DNA from: an uncultured Propionibacteriaceae bacterium
Lineage (GTDB): Bacteria; Actinomycetota; Actinomycetes; Propionibacteriales; Propionibacteriaceae
Assembly (NCBI GenBank): GCA_945875065.1
Contig: CAMCJC010000003.1
Span: 1-25,797 of the forward strand
DNA: 25,797 nucleotides
Direction of reading: 5' to 3'
This document shows positions 5,943 through 14,073 of this stretch, piece by piece (the first letter of the stretch is position 1; each line of letters opens with the position of its first letter). The notes beneath the pieces were generated by a model, which was not told the origin of the DNA, made no database searches, and was given only the letters and a program-made list of their open reading frames with translations. Position numbers and translations under genes: made by a program.

Positions 5943-7181
5943 TTACTCCTTTCCTGCCATCACGGGCTCAGCGGTGTGCGCACCTCGTTTCGTCACGGTG
6001 ACTTTCCCGCTGGGATAGACGGTGACCTGCTCGAGACGCTCAAGGACTTGCTGGTCATCCCACTCACCTAATCCCAGATGGGTGGTGATAGCGCTCTTGA
6101 GCTGGGCTTCCCTGATCTGCGGTGCCCGGCAAGGGTTACCTTGCCCCCTCGTGGCGGTTTCGCACCACCAGTACTTGTAGGAGATGTGCTTACGGGTTTT
6201 GGTGCGCCGGTGGAAACGTCGCCCACACTGGCTGCACACCACCCTGTGGGTCAGCGCGCACGTCCCACCACTAGGGGTCAGGGCTCTGCCGCCGGATTGG
6301 CGTCTGCGGGCGAGCTCGTCTTGGACTCGCCTCCAGGTGGCCTCGTCGATGATGGGAGGGTTTGCTCCCTCAACCCAGTACTTGGGTAGTGCCCCGTCGT
6401 TGACGACGAGCTTTCCTCCAGGACCGTCGGTGTAGGTGGCTTGCAGCATTTCGTTGCCCACGTAGCGGGGGTTTTCCAGCCAGGTGCGGATCACCGAGCC
6501 GAGGAAGTTTCCTCCTCCTCGTGCGCGCAGCCCCTCGGCGTTGAGTCGGTCGGCAATAGCCTCGGGGCTCACCCCGGCCAGGTACTCGTCAAAGACGCGG
6601 CGCACAACCTGGGCCTCATCGTCGTTGATGTGCAGGCTTCCGCCTACCCAGGTGTATCCGTAGATGCGGTGGGAGTTGGTGACACCGGTCTTGTACCGGT
6701 TGCGGATCGCCCACTTCACGTTCTGTGACAGGGAGCGGGATTCTTCCTGTGTGAAGGAGGCCAGCAGGGTGAGCATGAGCTCGCCTTCCGCGCTGGAGGT
6801 GTCAATGTTTTCTCTCTCGAACCGTACCGCCACCCCGAGCGTGGCGAGCTCGCGCACGCATGAAAGCAGGTCGACGGTGTTGCGTGCCAGGCGGGAGATG
6901 GACTTGACCAGCAGGATCTGGAAGTCGCCGGCTCTGGCGTGGTCCATCATGTCGGCAAACCCGGGCCTGTTGCTGGTGGTGCCGGAGATTCCTTGGTCGG
7001 TGTAGATCCCGGCGAACTGCCAGGCAGGGTTAGCGTGGATGAGCTTGGAGTAGGCCGAGACCTGAGCGGCGAGGGATCCTGCTTGGGTCTCCGACATGGT
7101 TGAGACCCGGCAGTAGGCGGCCACGCGGATGCGGCTGGTGGGTGTGCGTCGTGGCGTGATGGTCTTAAAATCTGGGCTCAT
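5943..7181 (-). CDS. Serine recombinase, first of a tandem pair
   Basis: This 412-residue protein has the resolvase domain at ~17-160: Ser27 in YCRVSTM, TDQGISGT, and SISRLARN. The recombinase DNA-binding domain is at ~175-295 (WLENPRYVGNEMLQATY), and the zinc ribbon is around 325-370 (VCSQCGRRF, then WWCET and PCRAP). Unlike its partner it has almost no coiled coil and ends soon after a short beta segment, so it is about 100 residues shorter. The catalytic residues look intact. ATG 7181 has AAAGGAG 8 bases upstream. The different C-terminal designs of the two adjacent genes suggest divided roles (heteromer, or integration versus excision) rather than simple duplication. This is inference; published two- and three-recombinase mobile elements show that such co-dependence exists. 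Confidence 0.95.
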   Translation of the reverse strand: MSPDFKTITPRRTPTSRIRVAAYCRVSTMSETQAGSLAAQVSAYSKLIHANPAWQFAGIYTDQGISGTTSNRPGFADMMDHARAGDFQILLVKSISRLARNTVDLLSCVRELATLGVAVRFERENIDTSSAEGELMLTLLASFTQEESRSLSQNVKWAIRNRYKTGVTNSHRIYGYTWVGGSLHINDDEAQVVRRVFDEYLAGVSPEAIADRLNAEGLRARGGGNFLGSVIRTWLENPRYVGNEMLQATYTDGPGGKLVVNDGALPKYWVEGANPPIIDEATWRRVQDELARRRQSGGRALTPSGGTCALTHRVVCSQCGRRFHRRTKTRKHISYKYWWCETATRGQGNPCRAPQIREAQLKSAITTHLGLGEWDDQQVLERLEQVTVYPSGKVTVTKRGAHTAEPVMAGKE

Positions 7182-7260
7182 CTGCTGCTCCTTTCTGCCC
7201 GTGCGGGTCTCGCCGGTGGTGTTCTCGTGTGTGACATGAACGCTCTACACGCCGGGTTTA

Positions 7261-7443
7261 TCAAGTCCTGGCGCGGGTAAACCCCACCCTGGTCTTCTCC
7301 CAGGAGGCGGCGAGCTGGCGGTGAATGGCGCGTACCTGACTGGCGGTGAGCAGCCCTCGGGCGGCAAGGGAATCTAGGAAGTCCAGGTCTGCTGCCGTCT
7401 GGGTTTCTGCCTGCCAGTATGCGCTGGTGGCGTGGCTGGTCAT
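7261..7443 (-). CDS. SHOCT-like small protein of the recombinase operon
   Basis: This 60-residue protein has a core, LDFLDSLAARGLLTASQVRA, followed by IHRQLAASW. It matches the short helix-turn-helix pattern of SHOCT-type proteins (a leucine-rich helix, GLLT turn, then a second helix). Small SHOCT-like proteins often sit just upstream of serine recombinases in Gram-positive mobile elements. ATG 7443 overlaps the stop of the zinc-finger gene as ATGA, so translation is coupled. An accessory or directionality role in recombination is inference. The 79-base gap to the next recombinase carries that gene's ribosome site and nothing else I can name. Confidence 0.7.
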   Translation of the reverse strand: MTSHATSAYWQAETQTAADLDFLDSLAARGLLTASQVRAIHRQLAASWEKTRVGFTRART

Positions 7444-7841
7444 GGGCGACCGCCCCGGGTTCCGAAACGGGTGCGGATGTAGCAGGCGTGCGTGCAGTAC
7501 TTGCGGTGCTTGTTGCCATACGCCTCGAAGGTCGCCCCGCAGCCGGCACAGGTGTGGGTGGTGATGGCGCGTCGCTCAAGCATCATCGGGTGGGTGTGCC
7601 ACCAGGACATGCGGCAGGCTCGGCTGCAAAATCTCTGCCCACGCCGGGGCTGGTCGATGGCTTTCCCGCAGTGCTCGCAGACCCCACTGGTGGGTGTGCG
7701 TCTGGGGTGTGGGGTGATGTTGTTGCGCCTGCACCACGACTTGATCGTCTCTCGCCCCACCCCAGTTATTGCTGCGATCTGCCCGAAGCTGGCTCCACCT
7801 TCCCGAAGCGTGATGATCTTTCGCTGCACGCGTGGCTCCAT
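7440..7841 (-). CDS. HTH plus double zinc-finger protein, first gene of the recombinase operon
   Basis: The N terminus (~5-42) is a helix-turn-helix: ITLREGGASFGQIAAITGVG then RETIKSWCRRN, the pattern of small homeodomain-like or sigma-like DNA-binding domains. Two treble-clef-like zinc sites follow. The first is CEHCGKAI with FCSRACRMSWW (~54-80). The second is CAGCGATF with YCTHACYIRTR (~98-125). The protein is 133 residues from ATG 7841, with a GAGAGGA ribosome site. It heads the four-gene unit HTH-Zn, SHOCT-like, recombinase, recombinase. It probably binds DNA at the attachment region or regulates the module. A recombination directionality factor is one possibility, not shown by sequence. 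Confidence 0.82.
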   Translation of the reverse strand: MEPRVQRKIITLREGGASFGQIAAITGVGRETIKSWCRRNNITPHPRRTPTSGVCEHCGKAIDQPRRGQRFCSRACRMSWWHTHPMMLERRAITTHTCAGCGATFEAYGNKHRKYCTHACYIRTRFGTRGGRP

Positions 7842-7983
7842 GGTCCTCTCACCGTCCTTTCACCCATGCGTCCTTGGCCGGCACGTAAACCGGACACGGA
7901 TGCGTTGCCTCTAGGGGCAGCGGGGGCTGCCACGCTCTAGGCGGTGGCAGGTTGGTGGTGATAACCCCCTGGAAACGGCAAAA

Positions 7984-8019
7984 GCGCCCCCACCCACCGG
8001 TGTTGGTGGGCAGGGGCGC
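7984..8019 (-). terminator. Rho-independent terminator after the lysis genes
   Basis: The minus-strand stem GCGCCCC (8019-8013) to GGGGCGC (7990-7984), with further CCACC/GGTGG pairing inside, is followed directly by TTTTG (7983-7979). It lies 23 bases past the lysin stop and ends the late operon, separating it from the recombinase operon. A second small hairpin, CTGCCAC/GTGGCAG, lies at 7927-7950. Confidence 0.85.
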
Positions 8020-8041
8020 AATGCCAGAAAGGGACTGGTGG

Positions 8042-8980
8042 TCAGGAGAGCTTGCGGTTGACGATCGCCTGAACAGCGTCGTAGAGGTGGCCGAGCCGGT
8101 TGCGGCGCTCAGCCCCGTTGCCGTACTCGCCACGAATCACCGCGTCCGCCAGGGCCTCCAGGTTCGGGCCCGGCGCAGGAGCGGGGGCGCTGCCAGAGAG
8201 CTTGGCGTTGACCCTGGCCTGGACCGCCTCATACAGGTGTCCCAGGCGGGCCTTACGGTCCTCGCCGTTGCCGTAGTCGCCTCGGATGACCGCATCCGCT
8301 AGTGCCTCAATGTCAGGTGCCGGTGCCGGTGCCGGGCTGGCGGGTGCGGAAGGTGCGGGCTTTGAGGCGCGGCCGGCAAGGATCTCGTTGACCCTGGCCT
8401 GAACTGCCGAATACTGGCTGCCCAGGCGGACCTTGCGGTCCTCACCGTTTCCGTACTCTCCGCGGATGACCGCCTGAGCGAGGGACTCAATGTCCCCACC
8501 CACACTGGGTGCGGGAGCAGTCGGGCTGCCACCACCGGTGATGTAGGGGCCAAGCACGCTGGCGGGCGGATAGTAGCGGCCAGGACAAGCGGTGGATGAA
8601 GCGTCCTTGTGACCGATGATCCGCAGCGGCCCGTAGGTGGCCTGCAGGTTTCGGATCAGCTCACCAATGGTCGCCTTGTCTCCATCCTAGCAGCGCGGGT
8701 TGCACTCGATGCCGATGGAGCACTGGTTGATAGGCCAGTTGCCGGCATGCCAGGCGGTGTTGGCCAGGTCCACCATCTGCACCACGCGGCCTGCTTCGAC
8801 CACGAAGTGAGCTGATGCTCCTCGGCCGGGGTTTTGGAAGGTGGCGATCACGCCGGACAGTTGCGGGTTGCGCGCGGGGTCGTCCCAGTGGTGGATGACG
8901 ATGGTGGTGATGCGCTTACCGCCACGACCCTTGGTGTAGTTCGACGGGTGTGCTGGGGTGAAAGACTGCTGGTAGCTCAT
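8042..8980 (-). pseudogene. Endolysin (amidase plus three CW_7 repeats) interrupted by an in-frame TAG
   Basis: ATG 8980 (AAAGGAG upstream) opens an N-acetylmuramoyl-L-alanine amidase of the Amidase_2/PGRP fold. The sequence IVIHHWDD (~27-34) carries the first zinc His, SAHFVVEAGRVVQMV follows, and then HAGNWPINQCSIGIECNPRC. Codon 98 is TAG (8687-8689). Reading straight through gives DGDKATIGELI, then IIGHKDASSTACPGRYY with the remaining zinc ligands His and Cys, and three CW_7 wall-binding repeats (motif VIRGEYGNG...RLGxxY...VQARVN). The full length would be 312 codons, normal for such lysins. The stop separates zinc ligands, so the 97-residue fragment should be inactive. One C-to-A change from TCG (Ser is common there) would explain it. 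A GTG at 8557 could start a wall-binding-only product. Amber suppression, decay or a sequencing error cannot be told apart here. Confidence 0.85.
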
Positions 8981-9537
8981 GGTGTCTCCTTTGGGGTGTT
9001 TTCGGGTGCAAGAAAGCCGCCGGCAGAACTGCGCGGCGGCTGAGTGGACTCGGGGGAATCACTGTCCCCGGGTGGGGTCGGTGGCGGATCACCGGCCGGG
9101 TCATTGACGGGCGGGCCGGTATAGGCATGCCGTCCCCGGGCCGGATGCTGGGTGATGGTGGAAAGCGCGTCGCGGAGCTTGTCTGGGACAGGAAGCCCAA
9201 TACGGGCAGCGTTTTCCACGATCGAGAGGCCCTCGTTGGCCAGGTAGAAGAAGATCGTGGCTGTCCTCAGGACTCCGCCTTCACCCAGGACGTGCACGTC
9301 GAGGATGTTGGCCAGGCCCACCAGGGCGAAGATCATGACCTTGCGGGCGATCCCTCTAAACCCCACCGAGCTGGAGAGCTCCCCAGTGGCGAAGGCGGCG
9401 ATCACGCCGGTTGCATAGTCGATGGCCACCAGGGTGACCAGGGCGAGCAGGAAACCGTCGGCCCCTCCGAGAAACCAGCCCACAATGCCTCCAATCGTGG
9501 TGAAAAGTGTGTGTGAAACAGTCCAGGCAGTACGCAT
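8977..9537 (-). CDS. Phage holin
   Basis: This is a 186-residue membrane protein. Hydrophobic stretches at ~9-24, 27-48, 66-81 and 89-106 surround the conserved DYATG (40-44) and GELSSSVGFRGIARK (52-66) motifs of the phage holin 4 / toxin-secretion holin family. After residue ~125 comes a Pro/Ser-rich hydrophilic tail, longer than in most family members. It would form the membrane lesion that releases the lysin. Its stop overlaps the lysin ATG by 4 bases (ATGA), the usual holin-lysin coupling. AGGAGAGG precedes ATG 9537. Confidence 0.88.
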   Translation of the reverse strand: MRTAWTVSHTLFTTIGGIVGWFLGGADGFLLALVTLVAIDYATGVIAAFATGELSSSVGFRGIARKVMIFALVGLANILDVHVLGEGGVLRTATIFFYLANEGLSIVENAARIGLPVPDKLRDALSTITQHPARGRHAYTGPPVNDPAGDPPPTPPGDSDSPESTQPPRSSAGGFLAPENTPKETP

Positions 9538-9560
9538 GGGCCTCTCCTATCTGGGTGGTG

Positions 9561-9803
9561 TTAGAGCAGGCCGTCTGGGCCGGTGAGGACATCGAGGACT
9601 TCCCAAGCCACATCCACCGAGCCTGTGCTGGCCTGCGGCAACGGCAGGTTCACCGGTGACGGGTCTGCCGCTGGGATGGGTGTGGTGTCGTGGTCGGGTT
9701 CCAGCAGCACCGAATGCGCCGTGCTGCCCAGCCCATTCGAGCTCTCACCGGCAGACTCGGTAGTTTCGGTGGTGGCCTCGACGGTGTCGGTGGTGTCACT
9801 CAT
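9561..9803 (-). CDS. Small acidic phage protein, unknown function
   Basis: This 80-residue protein from ATG 9803 has GAGGAGGTGA upstream, located in the end of the preceding gene, and overlaps that gene by 8 bases. The first 20 residues are nearly all Thr/Glu/Ser (MSDTTDTVEATTETTES), the middle is Pro-rich, and the end (VDVAWEVLDVLTGPDGLL) could form one amphipathic helix. It has no transmembrane segment and no recognisable domain. Its position between the DUF1617-like gene and the holin is a place where late phage operons often carry small variable genes. Confidence 0.7.
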   Translation of the reverse strand: MSDTTDTVEATTETTESAGESSNGLGSTAHSVLLEPDHDTTPIPAADPSPVNLPLPQASTGSVDVAWEVLDVLTGPDGLL

Positions 9804-10251
9804 CCCCGCTCACCTCCTCCTCGGGCTTTGTGGCTAGGTGTGCTTCCAGGGCGTCACACAGGTGGTCGTAGGCAGCAGCCTCATCACCCGAGAATGGTCG
9901 GGTGAGCGCGGTCAGTGCCTCATACAAGGTGCGCGCCATGGTGGTGTACGACGGGCCAGACAGTTCCGCTCTCTCGGCGAGCAGCACGCCGCGTGCCTGG
10001 ATGAAGGCGGCCGCCTGCTCAGGGGTGGCGAAACGAATATGGCCGTCGCCGTCGACTTGGGGTGTGCCAGTCGTATCGCACAGGGCGTGCTCGCGGGCAA
10101 GCTCCAACTCACTCTCTGCCAGGGACTGGGCGGCCAGGGTGGTCATGGCCAGGACTTTGGAGCGGGCTCTGGATGCGGCACCAGCAAGCGGCAACGAGGT
10201 GAGGAGTTCGCAAATGCTGGTGAGGTACTGGTTGGTGATGATGATCGACAT
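9796..10251 (-). CDS. DUF1617-like phage protein
   Basis: A mostly helical 151-residue protein from ATG 10251 (CGGAGG upstream). It begins with a strand-helix segment (MSIIITNQYLTSICELLTSL), then ASRARSKVLAMTTLAAQSLA and an Ala/Glu-rich helix. A short beta region (DGDGHIRFATPEQAAAFIQA) and a last helical pair follow. The pattern and the gene position between the tail fibre and holin match DUF1617-type proteins of Gram-positive siphoviruses, whose job is unknown; the match is by pattern only. It is transcribed in the late operon, with 29 bases separating it from the tail fibre gene. Confidence 0.6.
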   Translation of the reverse strand: MSIIITNQYLTSICELLTSLPLAGAASRARSKVLAMTTLAAQSLAESELELAREHALCDTTGTPQVDGDGHIRFATPEQAAAFIQARGVLLAERAELSGPSYTTMARTLYEALTALTRPFSGDEAAAYDHLCDALEAHLATKPEEEVSGDE

Positions 10252-10280
10252 AAGGGTGCCTCCGTATCTGTCAGGGGTGG

Positions 10281-13200
10281 TTAGGTGAGGTTGGTGGACA
10301 TGGTTTGCCAGCCGGTGTTGGAGAAGTACTCCCAGGTCACCCGCCCACCACCGGCGTCACGGATGTTTTTGATCCAGCCCTGGTTGAGCAAGCCAATCAG
10401 GGCGTTGACCCGGCTCATGAGGTCTTTGACCCGGTCGAATAGGCGGGTCATGTTGTAGTAGGACCCGTTGGTGACCACCATGACGTCGTAGGTGTGGAAC
10501 GCAATCTTGGCCAGGTTGTTACTCGAAGACCACCCCGGGAACGTGCCCAGACCGTTCAGCGTGACGTCTTGGAGGGAGATGGAGCGGTTGCCGGCGGTGT
10601 AGAACGCCCACCCGTGGGTGCGCAAGCTGCTGCCCAGGTGGATGCCGGACTGGCCCCAGAACTTCCCCTTAGGATCCAAGGTGAGCACCGTGGTATAGAC
10701 CGTTGCAGTCGAAGACTGCTTGTATGCCCAGTCCACGAAGTCCCCGGTGTACTCCAGCGAGTTCGTAATGCCCCGAACGTCTGGGTAGTCCTTCTTGTAC
10801 TGCTCGCCGATCCAGCCGATCTTGCGGGTGCCGTACCAAAACGCCATGCCCTGGCTGGTGATCTGCCCCTCCAGGGTGGACCCGTCATACCAGGAGATTG
10901 AGTACGGGGTAATCCGGATCGTGTTCGACCAGCCCGCCAGGCCTACCTGGATCGCGTTGGAGGCGAGCTTGTCCGCGGTGATCGACCTCGACCCGATCCG
11001 TGCAGCGCTCAGGGTGCCGGTGGTGATCTTGCCGGCATCCAGAGAGCCGATCTTCGCGCTGGTGATCGCAGCATCTGCGATCATGGCGGTTTTGATGAAC
11101 CCGGCTGCGATCGTGAGCTTGTCGCTGGTGATGCTGCCTGCACCGATTCGTGCCGCATTCAGGGTGCCGGTGGTGATCTTGCCAGCATCCAGGCTCGCGA
11201 CCTTCGCGCTGGTGATCGCAGCATCCTTGATCATCGCGGTGGTGATGTAGCCGGCCGCAATACTGAGCTTGTCACTCGTGATGGAGGAAGCAGCAATCCG
11301 GGCGGCACTGATATAGCCACTGGTGATCTTGGCGGCATCCAGGCTCGCGATTTTCGCGTTCGTGATCGCGGCATCAGCGATCATCGCGGTCGTGATGAAC
11401 CCAGCAGCGATGACGAGTTTGTCGCTGCTGATGGAGGCTGCCTTGATGCGGGCTGCGTCCAGGTAGCCGGTGGTGATCTTGGCCGCGTCCAGGGAGAGGA
11501 TTTTCGCGCTCGTGATGGCGGCATCAGCGATTTCTGCGGTACCGATCGCGGCATCACCAATATGAGCACGCGTGATGGCATTGTCGCCGATGAACTCCGG
11601 GCCAGCTTTCAGCGCCACCCACGCAGAGCCTGTCCACCGCCATCTGCGCAGCGCAGTGCCGCCATCACCGACGGATGTCCGCACCTCCCAGATCGCATTG
11701 ACAGGCTTGCCGGTCCCGTCACTGGTCTGGGGATCGCGGGTGGAGATGGTGTACGTCCTCGAAGTCGTGACCGCCATCTGCCCTGCAAACTCGGCTAAAC
11801 CTTTGACTTGAGCAAACTTCTGATCGACGGTGGAGGCCAACTCCTGGTCAGCCGACTCAAAATCCGCACGCGCGGCAGCGATGTCGGCATCAATGCGTGA
11901 ACCCAACTCAGCGGCCGCCTGCGTTGCGGCAGCATCCCCTGCCTGCATGTCAGTGCGTACCGACGCGATCGCAGCATCGAACTCACTGTCCATTTGGGTA
12001 ATCCGCCCGCCCAGGTCGGTGCTGATCTGGGCGATCTCGGTGCGGGTTTGTGCGAGTTCGGCGCTGATTGCTGCGGCGGTGATGTCTCCTGCGACCTGCA
12101 CCCAGCCAGGCTCACCGGTAGAGGTGGTTTGGTACACCCAGACCGCCACCGTCCCATCGCCCACGTCCTGAAACCAGGTATCCCCCAGGCGGGCACCCGC
12201 AGGCTCGTCTGCCTGGTAGTAGACGGTGTTAGACCCGTTAGCCGAGATCAGGGCGATGGCAGTGTCTTCTGCCCGGGTAGCCGCCTGCGCGGTCAGCGCC
12301 TTGATCTGGCCGGTCAGCGACCTGGCCGCCACCACACTGGGGTGGGTGGCCAGGGTCAGTGACTCATACACCCCGGCAAGCGGGTTGAAGGTGTAGCCGG
12401 TGATACGGGCGCTGGCCTGCAGACCATAAGTGTCGGCGTGCACCGTCACTCGATCCCCGATCAGGACTTGCTCCAGGCCCACCTGGTCGGGAGCCATTTC
12501 GGCTTCAATGACCAGGGCCGGCTGGTCGACATGCTCGACGCTAAACAGCCCGCGGGCTGCGTCCCGCAGCGCTTGTAGTGCCTCATCGCGGGGTAGCTCG
12601 CCCTCGCCGGGGTTGGCTGGATCCTTGGCTGCCTTGATCTGGTCGAAGGAGACCACCCGGATGTACGGGTGCGGATAGTCAGTGATGCGGGGTGAGTCGA
12701 TGAAGACTTCCGGCAGGGTCAGCCCGTCAAACCCGACTGGCAGGATGCGGGTGGCAAGGCTGGTGGTGTCGCGAGTGACGGTCAAGCCTGTGAGGTTTTT
12801 GCCTTCCCACACGCTTGCCCCGCGGTCCCTGCCGCGCGCGCTCACCCAGGTGATGCGGGTGTTGTCACGGATGATCTCCCCACCCCACCGGGAAAGCAGC
12901 CCGACCTCGTCATCGATGAGGGCTTCCAGGCCGGTTTTACGCACCCACCGAGCTGTCGTGCGATACCCCATACTCGTGGTGGGCCCGGCGGTGAACGGGT
13001 GTGGGGCTGACAGGGAGGAGAGCAGGTAGGCCAGGGCCTCGCTGGCGGTGCGGTTGACGGCTGCCTTATCGACGATCACGTTCGATGCGAGGTCGCTGGT
13101 GATGTGGGTGCAGGTGGCGGTGATCAGCTGGTCGCTGGTGGCTTCCAGGGTGGTGATACGGAAACCCTGACGGGCCATGCCAGGAACCGGGGCGGCCACA

Positions 13201-13376
13201 ATGTCGCCCTCGGCCACCATGCCCAGCTCTCCCAGCGGCCACGACAAACGCAAGGTGAAGGCCCCGTTGATTTCTTCGCTCACCTGTGCAGAGGCCAGGT
13301 GGGGGTCGAGCACCATGCGGCCGCTGGTGGTGAAGGTGGTGCCCTGCTGCAGGTCAGGGTGGTGCAGGGTGATCAT
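10281..13376 (-). CDS. Tail-tip protein fused to a tail fibre (Tal-like, 1031 residues)
   Basis: ATG 13376 is chosen because GGAGG lies 7 bases upstream and it overlaps the Dit stop as ATGA; a TTG 12 bases earlier has no such site. Residues ~1-360 match the phage minor structural protein / prophage tail N-terminal domain that builds the tail-tip hub. A helical, probably coiled-coil stalk follows (~360-540: QIKALTAQAATRAEDTAIAL, then ELAQTRTEIAQIS-type heptads), interrupted by a small beta insert (NTVYYQADEPAGARLGDTW). Residues ~610-815 hold four 50-residue repeats. The C terminus (~820-1031) is a beta-rich region with many Trp and Tyr, probably the receptor-binding tip. No peptidase motif is visible. 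Confidence 0.9.
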   Translation of the reverse strand: MITLHHPDLQQGTTFTTSGRMVLDPHLASAQVSEEINGAFTLRLSWPLGELGMVAEGDIVAAPVPGMARQGFRITTLEATSDQLITATCTHITSDLASNVIVDKAAVNRTASEALAYLLSSLSAPHPFTAGPTTSMGYRTTARWVRKTGLEALIDDEVGLLSRWGGEIIRDNTRITWVSARGRDRGASVWEGKNLTGLTVTRDTTSLATRILPVGFDGLTLPEVFIDSPRITDYPHPYIRVVSFDQIKAAKDPANPGEGELPRDEALQALRDAARGLFSVEHVDQPALVIEAEMAPDQVGLEQVLIGDRVTVHADTYGLQASARITGYTFNPLAGVYESLTLATHPSVVAARSLTGQIKALTAQAATRAEDTAIALISANGSNTVYYQADEPAGARLGDTWFQDVGDGTVAVWVYQTTSTGEPGWVQVAGDITAAAISAELAQTRTEIAQISTDLGGRITQMDSEFDAAIASVRTDMQAGDAAATQAAAELGSRIDADIAAARADFESADQELASTVDQKFAQVKGLAEFAGQMAVTTSRTYTISTRDPQTSDGTGKPVNAIWEVRTSVGDGGTALRRWRWTGSAWVALKAGPEFIGDNAITRAHIGDAAIGTAEIADAAITSAKILSLDAAKITTGYLDAARIKAASISSDKLVIAAGFITTAMIADAAITNAKIASLDAAKITSGYISAARIAASSITSDKLSIAAGYITTAMIKDAAITSAKVASLDAGKITTGTLNAARIGAGSITSDKLTIAAGFIKTAMIADAAITSAKIGSLDAGKITTGTLSAARIGSRSITADKLASNAIQVGLAGWSNTIRITPYSISWYDGSTLEGQITSQGMAFWYGTRKIGWIGEQYKKDYPDVRGITNSLEYTGDFVDWAYKQSSTATVYTTVLTLDPKGKFWGQSGIHLGSSLRTHGWAFYTAGNRSISLQDVTLNGLGTFPGWSSSNNLAKIAFHTYDVMVVTNGSYYNMTRLFDRVKDLMSRVNALIGLLNQGWIKNIRDAGGGRVTWEYFSNTGWQTMSTNLT
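10940..11550 (-). repeat. Four in-frame 150-bp repeats in the tail fibre
   Basis: The minus-strand equivalent of TGGTGATCTT recurs at 11021, 11171, 11321 and 11471, exactly 150 bp apart. The unit encodes AAITSAKI.SLDAAKIT.G, then AARI, ITSDKL and IAAGFITTAMIAD (50 residues). It resembles the Ala/Ile-rich stalk repeats of actinophage tail fibres. Copies differ at several codons, so they are not a very recent amplification, but recombination could change stalk length. Confidence 0.85.
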
Positions 13377-14065
13377 GGGTGCCTCCAACGAGGTAGGAGC
13401 CGGCCAGAGACACCAGCAGGAAGGCTGATGGACGTAGCCCCGGCAGGCAGGACAGGGAAATCAGTAGCGCTCAGGGCGTCGAGGGCGATCTGCCCGGAGA
13501 CGGTGCAGGTGCGTGCTGCGCAGTCGATGACCAGCTCTCCTGAGCCCGGCAGGCGCACGGTGTATGGCGTGGCCCCGATGCGGAAGGTGGCTTGCCCGGA
13601 GCCCGTGAGGGTGATGGTGGGGCGGGCGGGGATGAGGCTCGGGTTGCTCACCTGCAAGCTGCCGCCGGCTGGCAGGCTGATGGGGACCAGCCCGGACTCC
13701 AGGTAGGTGAAAGGCCGGCAGGCGATCTCGAGGGTGGCCTGAAAGCGGCTACCAAACCGGGTCACTTCACTGACTGCGGCGGAGACGGTGAGGAAGAATC
13801 GGCCAGGCAGGTGGCTCAGCCGCAACTCCAACCCGGGTGTGGCGCACACTCCGGCGAGCTGGTCGATGACCTCGAGTGAGGGGGCGAGCAGGCCGATGGT
13901 GAGGGTGCGAAGGCTCCAGCCTCGCGGGCGCATCAACCTGCCCTCCCCGCCGATGATCTCCACCTCATCAACCACCCTGGCTGTCGGGGTGAGTACCGGT
14001 GGGTTGGTGATACGGCACCCGGTGGCCAGTGAGTTGAAGGTGCCGAGGATAAACGAGCGCACCAT
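13373..14065 (-). CDS. Distal tail protein (Dit-like)
   Basis: This 230-residue protein follows the tape measure and precedes the tail-tip gene, the standard place for Dit. The N-terminal half has GRLMRPRGWSLRTLTIGLLA, the strand pattern of the siphovirus tail component family. The C-terminal half (~115-230) is a galectin-like beta domain (PTITLTGSGQATFRIGATPY, then VRLPGSGELVIDCAARTCTV). It would form the hexameric adaptor joining tail tube and tail tip. ATG 14065 has AAAGGAGG just upstream. It shares ATGA with the next gene. Confidence 0.85.
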   Translation of the reverse strand: MVRSFILGTFNSLATGCRITNPPVLTPTARVVDEVEIIGGEGRLMRPRGWSLRTLTIGLLAPSLEVIDQLAGVCATPGLELRLSHLPGRFFLTVSAAVSEVTRFGSRFQATLEIACRPFTYLESGLVPISLPAGGSLQVSNPSLIPARPTITLTGSGQATFRIGATPYTVRLPGSGELVIDCAARTCTVSGQIALDALSATDFPVLPAGATSISLPAGVSGRLLPRWRHP

Positions 14066-14073
14066 GTCCTCCT

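Noticed and set aside
7178..7579. 133-codon minus-strand frame overlapping the SHOCT-like and zinc-finger genes
   Set aside because: Pro/Arg/Ser-rich shadow; the two smaller genes have recognisable folds and coupled ATGA starts.
13104..13706. 200-codon plus-strand frame opposite the tail-tip and Dit genes
   Set aside because: Lies antisense to two well-supported phage genes and shows the Gly/Arg-rich composition typical of GC-rich shadow frames.
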